A stretch of DNA of 64,000 nt from Microbulbifer sp. HZ11 (GCF_000708675.1 NZ_JELR01000001.1:1426001-1490000), one strand, 5' to 3'. Counted from the first letter of the stretch, positions 8,947-18,823 are shown. The notes: generated by a model not told the origin, from the sequence alone. Numbers and translations: made by a program.

Positions 8947-10689
8947 TTATTGAATACCCAGCACTTCCTTACCCTGGATGAACGTCACATCCACCGGGAT
9001 ATTGGCATCTTTCAGTCGATCCAGATCCGCCTGAAGTTCCGCGCCAACCACGCCCATATTGTCGAGCAGGTCTTTCGACTTCTTATAGTCCCCATTGCCC
9101 TGGATGGTCAGGATCAGGTTCGACAGTTTGGTCATCGCCGCCTGCATTTTGTCGAAATCGACACTGTACTGGCCAGTGGCTTCGTCGCGGGTGAAGGCAC
9201 CTTCCTGCTTGAAGAAATTGAAGCGCATCATATTCGCCTTGCCGTGGGCACTGGCGGCACCGAAACGGACACTGCGGAAAATACCGGCGAGGAAGGTGAC
9301 ATAGTTGTCCATCAGCTCGCCTTCTTCAATTTCACCCTTTTCGTGCAACTTGGTGATCATGTACAGACCGAGAATGTCCGCCTTGCCCTCTTCCAGTGCG
9401 GAGGAGGTTTCTTTCAGAGCCTGACGCACATTGGCGCCGTCGGTGACGGTTTTCTTGATCCCGAGACCGTGGGCCACTTCATGGAACATGGTGTTGCCGA
9501 AGAACGCATCGAAGGTGATGTGCTTGCGCTGATCCTCGGCAATCAGCACGCCGCTGATAGGCAGCAGTATCTGGTCGAACTTCGCGCGCATAGCGTTTTT
9601 CAGCTGCAGGCGGCGGGTGCCCTTCTTCAGCTGCACTTCTTCGTCGTTCGGCAGGTTGATGGCGATGGTTTTCGAGCCTGCGTTGCTGTGGCCCGCGTAG
9701 TAGAGCACGTCGTAGGCATTCAGGTCGGAATCGGTTCCCGGGGTTTCCGCCTTGTACTTGTCATCTACCGGCAGGCCGCGCTGCAGCTCCGGAAGGAAGG
9801 CGGCGAACTTGGACAGTTTTTCGCTCCACGCCATGTCTTTCAACAGCACGTAGGACTCATAGGCGGTGCGGTAGGCGAACAGCTGGTCTTCGTAATTTTC
9901 GATAGGGCCGATCACCACGTCGATTCGGTTGTCCTTCATGTCCATCCACGCCATATCGCTATCGCGGAACTGGTCGTTCAGCAGGGCGTCGGCGCGCAAT
10001 TTCAGATAAGCCGCGAATTCCTGATCTTCCGCCAGCTCCGCGGCCTCACGCAGCAGCGCTGAGGCTTTTTCCAGCTCCGCTTTGTAGGCCTCGCTGTAAG
10101 GCACCAGTTCAAGATCGCCGTTGCTATCGCGGCGCACCAGGGAATACAGACCTTCTTTACCCGGCTGTTTCCAGGCTTCAAATTCCTGCTTGGTCATGTC
10201 TTCCGGGTAGAACTCGGCACCCAGCGGCTTGTCGCCGTAGCCCTCGATAAATGGTTTGTTGTCGTTCAGTCGATCCCAGGGACCGTAGTTGATATCCGCA
10301 AACTTGCGTGCGGCACTGTCATCGATGCCACTCAGCAGCTCCTGCGCGGGACCGTAGGACTGCAGCCAGAACAACTGATCCATGATTTTACTGGCGTCAA
10401 TCAGCTTACCGATCATCTGGCACTGGTTTTCAGACAGCGACGAGAGATCCGCATTCAATTCCACCGGCGCGTAGATATCGAAGCGCGCCGGGTCCACACC
10501 TTTTGCGATGCCGCCAGCCTGGGGGCCAGTGGCCGGTTGTGCATTTTTTTGCTCGGCCTCGGGCCCTGATTGCGCCGTCGTTTCTACGGGCGCAGCAGAT
10601 TCCGGTGTGGCGACGGATTTTTCATCAGAAGAGCAGCCGGTAACAATGGCAATTGCCAAGGCCGATGCAGCAAAGAGTGCAGATTTCAT
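8947..10689 (-). CDS. M49-like (dipeptidyl-peptidase III family) zinc peptidase, predicted lipoprotein
   Basis: A 580-residue exported protein. The N-terminus MKSALFAASALAIAIVTGCS is a lipoprotein signal with the lipidated cysteine at 19, followed by a low-complexity Ser/Glu/Pro linker. Zinc ligands are seen as HEVAH (403-407) and EEGKAD (433-438), the counterparts of HExxGH and EECRAE in dipeptidyl peptidase III. The first motif is a five-residue HExxH, not the usual six-residue form; a shortened form is known for the Caldithrix abyssi enzyme. It probably trims peptides at the membrane surface. It is a single gene with its own terminator, and CAGGAACCTGA before the ATG serves as ribosome site. 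Confidence 0.8.
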   Translation of the reverse strand: MKSALFAASALAIAIVTGCSSDEKSVATPESAAPVETTAQSGPEAEQKNAQPATGPQAGGIAKGVDPARFDIYAPVELNADLSSLSENQCQMIGKLIDASKIMDQLFWLQSYGPAQELLSGIDDSAARKFADINYGPWDRLNDNKPFIEGYGDKPLGAEFYPEDMTKQEFEAWKQPGKEGLYSLVRRDSNGDLELVPYSEAYKAELEKASALLREAAELAEDQEFAAYLKLRADALLNDQFRDSDMAWMDMKDNRIDVVIGPIENYEDQLFAYRTAYESYVLLKDMAWSEKLSKFAAFLPELQRGLPVDDKYKAETPGTDSDLNAYDVLYYAGHSNAGSKTIAINLPNDEEVQLKKGTRRLQLKNAMRAKFDQILLPISGVLIAEDQRKHITFDAFFGNTMFHEVAHGLGIKKTVTDGANVRQALKETSSALEEGKADILGLYMITKLHEKGEIEEGELMDNYVTFLAGIFRSVRFGAASAHGKANMMRFNFFKQEGAFTRDEATGQYSVDFDKMQAAMTKLSNLILTIQGNGDYKKSKDLLDNMGVVGAELQADLDRLKDANIPVDVTFIQGKEVLGIQ

Positions 10690-10909
10690 TCAGGTTCCTG
10701 CCTGTTGTCTTATTGAATAGCGCGAGCCACATTAATTGCGGGCTCGAAAGATGTCCAGATACCCCACACTGCTCAGAGGGCACCGGATATTTGACTGCAA
10801 TTATGGGCAAAGATAGGAAATTCCGTGGCGCGTTTCCGTTAGAGGAAAACAATTTACGCCAGCAAATAGATCCACGTTCCGGCATAGTGCCCCGGACTGC
10901 CGCCGGGCA

Positions 10910-12730
10910 TCAGGGAGATAAGGACACATCCTCGCGGTCATCGTATCGCGCCCGTTCCTGCTGCTGCATTCGCCATAGGTCCGCGTAGTGGCCGTTGGCG
11001 GCAATCAGGTCGTTGTGGCTGCCCTGCTCCACGATCCGCCCCCGGTCCATCACCAGAATCAGATCGGCATCCACCACGGTGGACAGACGGTGCGCGATTA
11101 CCAGGGTGGTCTGCTCGCGGGAAATATCCTGCAATGCACGCAAAATCCCCTGCTCCGAGCGACTGTCGAGGCTGGAGGTGGCTTCGTCAAACACCATGAT
11201 GGGAGGGTGCTTGAGAATTGCGCGGGCAATGGCCACGCGCTGCTTCTCCCCTCCAGAGAGTTTGAGGCCACGCTCACCCACGGCAGTATGGACACCATCC
11301 GGAAGCTGGGCAATAAAGTCATCCAGCTGTGCGTGGCGAACCGCCGCCATGACCTCTTCATCCGCGGCGCCTACCCGACCGTAGCGCACATTCTCCAGAA
11401 TGGACTGATTGAACAATACCGTGTCCTGGGGCACCACGCCGATGGCCGCGCGCAGGGAATCCTGACGTACGTCCCGTATATCCTGCCCATCGACCAGGAT
11501 ACTGCCGCGTGTTACGTCGTAGAAGCGGAACAACAGTTTGAATAGGGTGGACTTGCCCGCGCCGCTGGCGCCGACAATCGCAACCTTCTGTTTCGGCGCC
11601 ACGGTAAAGCTGATGCCCTTGAGAATTTCCCGCTCGGGGTTATAGCCGAAATACACGTTTTGAAATTCGATAGCGCCCCGTTTGATTCTCAGTTCACCGG
11701 CGGATTTCACGTCTTCAACCGCCGGTTTTACGTCGAGAATAGAGAACATTTTCTCGATGTTGGCCAGGGCGCCTTTCATTTCCCGATACACAAAACCAAG
11801 AAAGTTGAGCGGAATAAATATCTGCATCATCACGGCATTGATCAGTACAAAGTCGCCGATGGTCATGCTGCCCTGGGTCACATTGACTGCGGCCATCACC
11901 ATGGCGCCGCACATGGCGGCGGCGATGATCATCGCCTGCCCCGCGTTCAGTCCAAACAGTGACAGGCGGTTCTTGCGCCGGGCCTGTTCCCAGGTAGCCA
12001 GCTCGCGATCGTAGTGCTGCGCTTCGTACTTTTCGTTGCCGAAGTATTTGACCGTTTCATAATTCAGCAGGCTGTCGACCGCGCGGCTGCTGCTCTGGGA
12101 CTCCGCCTGGTTCAACTCCCGTACATAGCGGGTGCGCCACTCGGTGGCGACCACAGAAAACCCGATATAGGCTGCCACGGCACCCAACACCAGCAACGCG
12201 AAACTGACGCTGTAATTCCACCACAACAGCCCCACCACCATCAGGATCTCCACCAGGGTGGGGACTATATTGAACACCATAAACCGCATCAGAAAACCGA
12301 TACCGGAATTGCCCCGCTCGATATCCCGGGACAAGCCTCCGGTGCGGCGATTGAGATGATAATCCAGATCCAGCCGGTGCAGGTGCCGGAAAACTTCCAG
12401 ACCGACTCGCCGCTGGGCGCGCTCGGTCACGCGACCGAAAATCGTATCCCGCAATTCACCAAACAGCACCGACGAAAAGCGCACAAAGCCGTAGGCCAGC
12501 AACAGGCCCAGCGGCAAGGCAATCGCTGCGGCGGCACCACCGGCCTGATCCAGATCATCGACGATATGCTTTAACAGGAATGGCAGGCCAACACTGGCGG
12601 CCTTGGCGCCGATAAGACACAGCAGTGCCAGCAGCACCGGGCGCTTGAACTCCAGTAGATAGGGAAACAGGGTTTTGAGGGCGCTCCAGTGGACATCTTC
12701 CAGAGCGACGGCGGACTTGGGTCTGGGCAT
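10910..12730 (-). CDS. ABC transporter, fused permease/ATPase, Atm1/heavy-metal exporter type
   Basis: A 606-residue half-transporter. Six transmembrane helices span about residues 25-310 and an ATPase domain follows with Walker A GASGAGKST, signature LSGGEKQRVAIARAIL and Walker B VFDEATSSLDS. The closest known type is the ABCB7/Atm1/HMT1 group (KYFGNEKYEAQHYD, YVREMKGALANIEKMFSIL), which exports glutathione-linked sulfur or metal species in its studied members. The substrate here is inferred only. It lies between the peptidase and the Nudix gene with gaps over 140 bp, so it is probably transcribed alone. Confidence 0.9.
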   Translation of the reverse strand: MPRPKSAVALEDVHWSALKTLFPYLLEFKRPVLLALLCLIGAKAASVGLPFLLKHIVDDLDQAGGAAAAIALPLGLLLAYGFVRFSSVLFGELRDTIFGRVTERAQRRVGLEVFRHLHRLDLDYHLNRRTGGLSRDIERGNSGIGFLMRFMVFNIVPTLVEILMVVGLLWWNYSVSFALLVLGAVAAYIGFSVVATEWRTRYVRELNQAESQSSSRAVDSLLNYETVKYFGNEKYEAQHYDRELATWEQARRKNRLSLFGLNAGQAMIIAAAMCGAMVMAAVNVTQGSMTIGDFVLINAVMMQIFIPLNFLGFVYREMKGALANIEKMFSILDVKPAVEDVKSAGELRIKRGAIEFQNVYFGYNPEREILKGISFTVAPKQKVAIVGASGAGKSTLFKLLFRFYDVTRGSILVDGQDIRDVRQDSLRAAIGVVPQDTVLFNQSILENVRYGRVGAADEEVMAAVRHAQLDDFIAQLPDGVHTAVGERGLKLSGGEKQRVAIARAILKHPPIMVFDEATSSLDSRSEQGILRALQDISREQTTLVIAHRLSTVVDADLILVMDRGRIVEQGSHNDLIAANGHYADLWRMQQQERARYDDREDVSLSP

Positions 12731-12875
12731 GGCGTATCTCGGTAAATCAGCTGCGCAGTATACCTGACCATGCCTCGCGCACTCTGTACGCGCCTGCTTG
12801 CAGCGAATGGGGACAAGGCTTCAACTCAGCAGTGGCGAACGGTTCGCCTGCAAGCAAACTCGACAGGAAAGTGGT

Positions 12876-13487
12876 TTAGCTCAAAGCCCTGACAGGGACG
12901 TCATCCCGCCGGCCGATAGGGGCATCGAGAACCCGCACCAGAAATTCCGTCAAAACACCCGCCGTAAACCCCCAGATTTCGTAACCTTCGTACTCGTAGG
13001 CGGGCAGGTAGATTCGGCGCTGGTCGATGGTGATACGGTCCGTGCGAATACGTGGATCATCAAAGAACCAGGCCAGCGGTACCCGGAAGATTGCATCCAG
13101 CTCACCGGGGTTCGGTGTCAGTGGTGCATCTGCCGGCACTATGCCCAGCCAGGGAGTCACTTCCACCTGCCAGCGGGTAGTGCGTGTCCACAAAGGACCC
13201 AGTACGCGCACCTGATCCGCCGGCAGGCCGATTTCCTCATGGGTCTCGCGCAGTGCGGTGTATTCGAGAGAGGGGTCTGTATCGTCCCAGCGCCCGCCGG
13301 GCAGTGAGACCTCGCCGGAGTGACTGGACAGTTGCTGCGAGCGCAACGTAAGAATGACTTGTGGGTCTGACTCGTCCGTCAACGCCAGTAGCACCGCCGC
13401 ATGGCCCTGTAATTCCGGGCCACGGGGCACACGTGCCTGCAGTTCATCCCTGACTGCAGAAAATTTCTTTTCTATGGTTTTCAACAT
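12876..13487 (-). CDS. CoA pyrophosphatase, Nudix family (NudL-like)
   Basis: A 203-residue Nudix hydrolase. The Nudix box reads GGRWDDTDPSLEYTALRET then HEEIGL, and the preceding SHSGEVSLPGG is the signature of the NudL/YeaB group that cleaves CoA and its thioesters to phosphopantetheine and 3',5'-ADP. Length matches the family (about 190-210). ATG 13487 is preceded by a short gap from the RND operon, which runs the same way, so read-through from the efflux genes is possible. Confidence 0.88.
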   Translation of the reverse strand: MLKTIEKKFSAVRDELQARVPRGPELQGHAAVLLALTDESDPQVILTLRSQQLSSHSGEVSLPGGRWDDTDPSLEYTALRETHEEIGLPADQVRVLGPLWTRTTRWQVEVTPWLGIVPADAPLTPNPGELDAIFRVPLAWFFDDPRIRTDRITIDQRRIYLPAYEYEGYEIWGFTAGVLTEFLVRVLDAPIGRRDDVPVRALS

Positions 13488-13560
13488 GGCTGTTTGAGTG
13501 CTGCCTCCAGCTCACGGTACCTGTATCACTATACACCTTCTGCCTCAACGGTTCAGGGAA

Positions 13561-16500
13561 TCAGGTCGCACCCGGCTTCTGCACCGGTTTGCTTTTTGCT
13601 TCGCCTTTATCCATCGGTCGGTGTTCCCCCTTAACTTTTTCACGCATGGATTGCACCAGCGCAAAATAGATGGGCACCAGAAAGGTGGAGAAAATACTTG
13701 CAGCAAGCATGCCACCAAATACCGCAAGGCCGAGGGAGATACGGCTGGCGGCACCGGCACCGGTGGCGATCACCAGCGGGAAAATGCCCAGCACAAACGC
13801 CAGTGCGGTCATTAACACCGCGCGAAACCGCAAGCGGGTGGCCTGCAGCGCGGATTCCTCGACGGAAAGCCCGCTATCCCGCTGCAGTACCGCAAACTCC
13901 ACCATCAGAATGGCGGTTTTCGCGGCCATCGCAATCAGCAGTACCAGACCGATCTGTGTATACAGGTCACTATCGCGCCCCATGATAAAACACGCCAGTA
14001 AACCACCGCCGATGGCGATCGGGATTGCCAGCAGCACCGCAACCGGTATGCTCCAGCTCTCGTACTGCGCCACCAGAAACAGGTAGGCGAATAAAATTGC
14101 CAGACCAAACAGGATCGGCGCCAGGTTACCTGCACTGATTTCTTCCAGGCTGGCGCCAGTCCACTCGTAACCATAGCCTTCGGGCAAATGATTTCCCAAC
14201 AGCTCCATCGCCTGCATGGCCTCACCACTGGAGTAACCGGGCGCCGCGGCCCCGTTAATGGTGACGCTGTTGTACAGGTTGTAGCGCTGCACCGTTTGCG
14301 GGGCCACGATAGGTTTGACCTCGGCTACCGAGCTGACCGGTACCAGCCCGCCACTGTTGGCGCGCACAAAAAAGCCACTGAGGTCTTCCTCGCTGTCCCG
14401 GTACTCCGCATCGGCCTGGGCAAGCACCTGAAAGACCTTGCCGAAACGGTTGAAGTCGTTAACGTAATAGCTCCCCAGATACGTCTGCAGGGTAAGATAT
14501 ACATCGGAAAGCTGCAGGCCGAGAATATGCGCCTTGTCCTTGTCCAGATGCAGTTCCAATTGCGGCGAGGCGGCCTGGTAAGTGGTGAATGCCTGAGCGA
14601 TTTCCGGGCGCTGATTGGCGGCGCCAAGCAGTGCGTACAGCACCCCGGCCAGCTCCTGAATTTCCCGCCCCTGCAGATCTTCCAGCACAAATTCAAACCC
14701 ACCGATGGTCCCCAGCCCGGGTAGTGCGGGAACCGGGAAAGCCCGCACCTGGGCTTCCGGAACCGCGGCACCGAGTTTCTGCACCTTATCCAGAATCGCA
14801 AACTGGTCGAGATCCGGTGTCAGGCGCTCCTCCCACGGGTGCAGGATCACAATCATAAATGCCGTATTGGATGCGAGACTGTTGGACAACAGACTGAATC
14901 CCGGCACCGCCATGACATGGGCCACCCCATCGAGTTTGGTGATTTCACTGCTCAGCTTTTCGACCACCGGCGCGGTCCGCTTCAGTGAGGCACCATCGGG
15001 CAGCTGCACATTCATCATGAAGTACCCCTGATCCTCGTCGGGAATGAATCCCGTGGGCACCACTCTGAACAACACAAAACACAGCACACCTGTGCCGACG
15101 ATGGTGGCCAGCCCAAGTAGCGGTAGTCGCACGAAAAAACGCACAACCCCCATATAAAAGCGGGTAGCACGCTGTAAGAAGCGGTTAAAAAAACCAAACA
15201 CCCCAGTCAGCTTTTCACCGTGCTCTCCTTCCCCCTGAGGTGGCCGCAACAGAACCGCGCTGAGTGAGGGGCTCAGGGTGAGCGCATTCACTGACGAGAT
15301 AAAAACCGCGATGGAAATGGTCAGGGCGAACTGCTGATACATCTTTCCCGTCAGCCCCGGCATCAGCATTACCGGCACAAATACCGAGAACAGCACGGCG
15401 GTGGTCGCGATTACCGGGCCGGTCACTTCGCGCATGGATTCCATGGCGGCTTCTTTCGGATCCAGCCCCTCACCCAGCAATCGCTGGGTGTTTTCCACCA
15501 CGATGATGGCATCGTCCACCACAATACCAATGGCGAGGATCAGAGCAAACAGTGTGACGGTGTTGATCGTCATACCCAGTGCCAGCATTACCGCAAAGGT
15601 ACCGATCAGAGATACGGGAATGGCAACGGCCGGGATCAGTGTCGCACGCCAGTCCTGCAGGAATACGAAGACCACCAGAATCACCAGTAGCAGCGCAATG
15701 ACCAGTGTTTCCACGACCTCCTCGATCGAGGCTTTCACGAAACCGGTGGTGTCGTAAATAATTTCAGACTCCAGCCCTTCCGGAAAATGCCGCGCTAACT
15801 GGTCAACCTTATCGCGAATTTTATTCGCCACGTCCAGAGCATTAGCATCCGGCAGCTGGTAGATCGCCATAACCGCCGACGGTTGTCCATCCAGCTCCCC
15901 GTAGGCGCTGTAACTCTGGCTACCCAACTCCACCCGGGAAATATCCCGCATGCGTACAATGCCACCATCCGGCCGGGAGCGGATGCTGATATTTTCGAAC
16001 TCTTCAACACTCTCCAGGCGACCCTGAGCGAGAATACTGTATTGAAACTGTTGTTCCTGTTTGATTGGTGGCGCACCGATTTTTCCTGCGGCCACCTGCA
16101 GGTTCTGCGCGCGAATCGCGGCGATCACATCGTTGGCGGTGACATCCAGCGCGGCCATCTTGTCCGGATTCAACCACAGGCGCATGGCGTAATCCTGGGC
16201 GCCGAGAATCTGCACATCACTGACGCCATCAATCCGTGACAGCTCGTCTTTTATAAAAATATCGCCGTAATTGGCGAGAAATAGGGTGTCAAATTTATCG
16301 TCCTTGGACAGAAGGTTGACCACTAGCAGAATGGTGTTGGATTTCTTCTCTACGGTGACCCCACTGCGGGTCACCTCATCCGGCAGGCTTGGTGTGGCCT
16401 GTTGCACCCGGTTCTGCACATTGACCTGAGCAATATCCCCGTCATAGCCACTCTCGAAAGTCACCGTCAGGGTATAGGTGCCGTCGTTGCTGCTGGTGGA

Positions 16501-16740
16501 AGACATATATTTCATGCCCTCCACTCCGTTGACCTGAGACTCGATAGGTTCCGCCACACTGTCGCGCATGACTTCCGCACTGGCACCGGGGTAGGATGCC
16601 GTAACCACTACCGTGGGCGGGGTAATGTCGGGAAACTGGGCAATGGGTAATAGCGGCAGGGACAGCACGCCCGCAAGGGTGATCAGAATAGAGATCACCA
16701 AGGCAAAGCGCGGCCGTCGGATAAACGTCGCGCTGATCAT
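13561..16740 (-). CDS. RND multidrug efflux permease (AcrB/MexB type, HAE1)
   Basis: The inner-membrane proton-drug antiporter of a tripartite pump, 1059 residues. It has the N-terminal helix (MISATFIRRPRFALVISILI), two large periplasmic loops and twelve transmembrane helices. The proton-relay pair Asp409-Asp410 sits in GIVVDDAIIVVENTQRLL, matching Asp407-Asp408 of AcrB. The C-terminal duplication reads LVLLIAMAAKTAILMVEFAVL. The adaptor gene is 33 bp upstream on the same strand, so they form an operon. No outer-membrane channel gene is near, so a TolC-like protein from elsewhere is probably used. Confidence 0.95.
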   Translation of the reverse strand: MISATFIRRPRFALVISILITLAGVLSLPLLPIAQFPDITPPTVVVTASYPGASAEVMRDSVAEPIESQVNGVEGMKYMSSTSSNDGTYTLTVTFESGYDGDIAQVNVQNRVQQATPSLPDEVTRSGVTVEKKSNTILLVVNLLSKDDKFDTLFLANYGDIFIKDELSRIDGVSDVQILGAQDYAMRLWLNPDKMAALDVTANDVIAAIRAQNLQVAAGKIGAPPIKQEQQFQYSILAQGRLESVEEFENISIRSRPDGGIVRMRDISRVELGSQSYSAYGELDGQPSAVMAIYQLPDANALDVANKIRDKVDQLARHFPEGLESEIIYDTTGFVKASIEEVVETLVIALLLVILVVFVFLQDWRATLIPAVAIPVSLIGTFAVMLALGMTINTVTLFALILAIGIVVDDAIIVVENTQRLLGEGLDPKEAAMESMREVTGPVIATTAVLFSVFVPVMLMPGLTGKMYQQFALTISIAVFISSVNALTLSPSLSAVLLRPPQGEGEHGEKLTGVFGFFNRFLQRATRFYMGVVRFFVRLPLLGLATIVGTGVLCFVLFRVVPTGFIPDEDQGYFMMNVQLPDGASLKRTAPVVEKLSSEITKLDGVAHVMAVPGFSLLSNSLASNTAFMIVILHPWEERLTPDLDQFAILDKVQKLGAAVPEAQVRAFPVPALPGLGTIGGFEFVLEDLQGREIQELAGVLYALLGAANQRPEIAQAFTTYQAASPQLELHLDKDKAHILGLQLSDVYLTLQTYLGSYYVNDFNRFGKVFQVLAQADAEYRDSEEDLSGFFVRANSGGLVPVSSVAEVKPIVAPQTVQRYNLYNSVTINGAAAPGYSSGEAMQAMELLGNHLPEGYGYEWTGASLEEISAGNLAPILFGLAILFAYLFLVAQYESWSIPVAVLLAIPIAIGGGLLACFIMGRDSDLYTQIGLVLLIAMAAKTAILMVEFAVLQRDSGLSVEESALQATRLRFRAVLMTALAFVLGIFPLVIATGAGAASRISLGLAVFGGMLAASIFSTFLVPIYFALVQSMREKVKGEHRPMDKGEAKSKPVQKPGAT

Positions 16741-16773
16741 CGCATCACGCCCTGCACCCGGGGACCGCGGATA

Positions 16774-18135
16774 TCATTTGCCATCAAAATAGGCATCCGG
16801 TTCCTTATCCTGGCCCAGGGGCTCACTGCGTTCGCTGTCCGGTTCCGGCAGTTGTTGCCCGCTACCGTCACGCATTTCCGCCTCGATCTGCTGCAGATCT
16901 GAACCGGTGCCAGACGCGCCGGACTGACGACGCTCTTCCGGCGAGACCTCACCTTCGCGAAACTGTGTGACGGGGCTGGTCTGTGCAGGCGGTTGTTCGG
17001 TCTTGATCCCCTTGTAGGGATCCAACGCGACGTTCTGCGGTGCTACCGGCTGCCCATTGGTAACCCGCTGCAAACCGTTGACGGCAATTCTTTCACCGGG
17101 TTTGAGTCCATCTTCCACCGCCCACAGGGCGTTTTCTCGCTGCCCGAGCTTGAGAAAACGTTTCTGCGCAATATTCTTGTCATCGACGACGTACACGAAA
17201 TGCCCCTGCATATCTTCGAGCACCGCAGATTGCGGCACGAGCGGCTTTACCGCTTGCGCACCGGCAAACACACTGATGACGACGCGGGCGAACTGCCCCT
17301 GCACCAGCAGGCGTTCCGGGTTGGGAAAACGGGCGCGTACCAGCGCAGATCCGGTCGCCTGGTCGATCTGGTTATCCACAAAAACCACGATGCCGGGATA
17401 GGGATAGAGTTTTCCATCCGGCTGTTTGATGCGCACTTCCCGTTTCACTGGCGCGATGCCCTGCTGGCGGCGCCGCTCGGTCTCTTCCTGTACCGCAAAC
17501 AATCGATTCTCCGGTACCTCGAAGGTGACGTAGATCGGGTCCATGCGCACGATGGAGGTGAGAGGGTCGGTGCTGGGACCTACGAGAGACCCCTCGGTAT
17601 ATTCCGAGCGGCCAACCAGACCGGTGAGCGGCGCGCGGATTTCGGTATAGGAAAGATTGAGCTGGGCGGTTTCCACATCTGCCTGCATGGCGGCAACTTT
17701 GGATTCCGCCTCTTCGAAATTGCCGGTCAGCTCGTCCATCTGCATTTTGCTGATGGCACCGGTCTTAATCAGTTCGCTACCGCGCCGGTAGTTGCGCTGT
17801 GCGACCTGCAGCGCGGAGCGTGCCTGCGCCAGATTGGCGCGCTGGTTATCCAGTGCGGCAATAAACGGTTTGGGGTCGATCTGATACAGCAGCTCGCCCT
17901 TCTGAACCAGCTGCCCCTCAACGAAATTGCGCGTCTCGATATACCCCTCTACCCGCGGGCGCACCTTGTATTCATCCGTAGCTTCCACCCGCCCCACATA
18001 TTCGTAGCGCGGAACCACCTGATGCGCGCGCACCGCCAGGACCTCAACCGGCGGCGGTTTGGGCTTGGCCTGCTCCTCTTGCTTACTGCAGGCCATCGCC
18101 AAAATGGCAATTACTAAAACGAGAATACGCGCCAT
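16774..18135 (-). CDS. RND efflux periplasmic adaptor (AcrA/MexA type), predicted lipoprotein
   Basis: A membrane-fusion protein linking the RND permease to an outer-membrane channel. From ATG 18135 it is 453 residues and starts MARILVLVIAILAMACSK, a lipoprotein-like signal with a non-ideal lipobox. The hairpin, lipoyl and beta-barrel domains are clear (VRPRVEGYIETRNFVEGQLV, RAPLTGLVGRSEYTEGSLVG, GQRENALWAVEDGLKPGERI). A TTG at 18162 preceded by AGGA is a possible earlier start. After the core there is an unusual tail of about 75 residues rich in Glu, Ser, Gln and Pro and ending DAYFDGK, which AcrA and MexA lack. Confidence 0.92.
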   Translation of the reverse strand: MARILVLVIAILAMACSKQEEQAKPKPPPVEVLAVRAHQVVPRYEYVGRVEATDEYKVRPRVEGYIETRNFVEGQLVQKGELLYQIDPKPFIAALDNQRANLAQARSALQVAQRNYRRGSELIKTGAISKMQMDELTGNFEEAESKVAAMQADVETAQLNLSYTEIRAPLTGLVGRSEYTEGSLVGPSTDPLTSIVRMDPIYVTFEVPENRLFAVQEETERRRQQGIAPVKREVRIKQPDGKLYPYPGIVVFVDNQIDQATGSALVRARFPNPERLLVQGQFARVVISVFAGAQAVKPLVPQSAVLEDMQGHFVYVVDDKNIAQKRFLKLGQRENALWAVEDGLKPGERIAVNGLQRVTNGQPVAPQNVALDPYKGIKTEQPPAQTSPVTQFREGEVSPEERRQSGASGTGSDLQQIEAEMRDGSGQQLPEPDSERSEPLGQDKEPDAYFDGK

Positions 18136-18225
18136 GGAAAACCAGCCATCGCTACTGCACAAAAATCCTACTTACCACTATAGAAGGAAGATGGCTGGCG
18201 AACTGGCGCTTACTGCGACCGCGGG

Positions 18226-18231
18226 TATACT
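18226..18231 (+). promoter_or_regulatory. Candidate -10 box placing transcription start at the nudC-like ATG
   Basis: TATACT ends 6 bp before the ATG at 18238. If it is a true -10 element, transcription starts on or next to the A of the ATG and the message is leaderless. No Shine-Dalgarno is seen before the ATG, which agrees. The -35 region is poor, so this is a candidate only. Confidence 0.4.
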
Positions 18232-18237
18232 TGCGCC

Positions 18238-18774
18238 ATGAAATTTTGCAGCCATTGCGGCCACACCGTTGTTTTCGAGATCCCCGCCGGGGACGACCGC
18301 CCCCGCCACCTGTGCCACGATTGCGGTGCCATTCACTATGTGAATCCCCGCGTCATCGTCGGCACCCTGCCCTACCTGGGCGATCAGGTTTTACTGTGCA
18401 AACGTGCCATTGAGCCCCGTTACGGGCTTTGGACCCTGCCTGCCGGGTTTATGGAAAATGGAGAGAGCAGCGAGCAGGGCGCGCTCAGGGAGTCTTGGGA
18501 AGAGGCGCGCGCCAAGCTGCGCGTGGATGAGCTGTTTTCGGTGTATGACATTCCCCATATCAATCAGGTGTACCTGATTTACCGCGGCGAGCTCACCGAC
18601 ACGGATTTCGGTCCGGGGCCAGAATCGCTGGATGTAGAACTCTTCGACGAAAAAGATATTCCGTGGAACGAGATGGCATTTCCGGTGATGACGCAAACGC
18701 TGAAACACTATTTCAGCGACCGCGAGAAGGGGCAGTTTGCTTTACACAGGGGAGTGATTGAGCGGAAGCTTTAA
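18238..18774 (+). CDS. Nudix hydrolase with N-terminal zinc ribbon
   Basis: A 178-residue protein. The N-terminus has two CxxC pairs (CSHCG at 4-8 and CHDCG near 26-30), a small zinc ribbon. The Nudix domain has the box GFMENGESSEQGALRESWEE, which departs slightly from GX5EX7REUXEEXGU at its end (EEARAKL in place of EEXGU). Homologues are annotated as ADP-ribose or nucleotide pyrophosphatases related to NudC; the substrate cannot be decided. It is divergent from the efflux adaptor gene and convergent with the NIF3-like gene, and its initiation may be leaderless. Confidence 0.88.
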   Translation: MKFCSHCGHTVVFEIPAGDDRPRHLCHDCGAIHYVNPRVIVGTLPYLGDQVLLCKRAIEPRYGLWTLPAGFMENGESSEQGALRESWEEARAKLRVDELFSVYDIPHINQVYLIYRGELTDTDFGPGPESLDVELFDEKDIPWNEMAFPVMTQTLKHYFSDREKGQFALHRGVIERKL

Positions 18775-18789
18775 GCGCACTCCGCGGAA

Positions 18790-18818
18790 CTGGATCCCGG
18801 CCTTCGCCGGGATGGCGG
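18790..18818. repeat. Solo half of the cloverleaf-type intergenic repeat
   Basis: CTGGATCCCGGCCTTCGCC begins a 29-bp segment matching, with few changes, the right half of the larger repeat at 40166-40250. It forms one small hairpin (ATCCCGGC and GCCGGGAT around CTTC) between two convergent genes, where it might stop transcription, although no T tract follows. Confidence 0.6.
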
Positions 18819-18823
18819 CAAAA

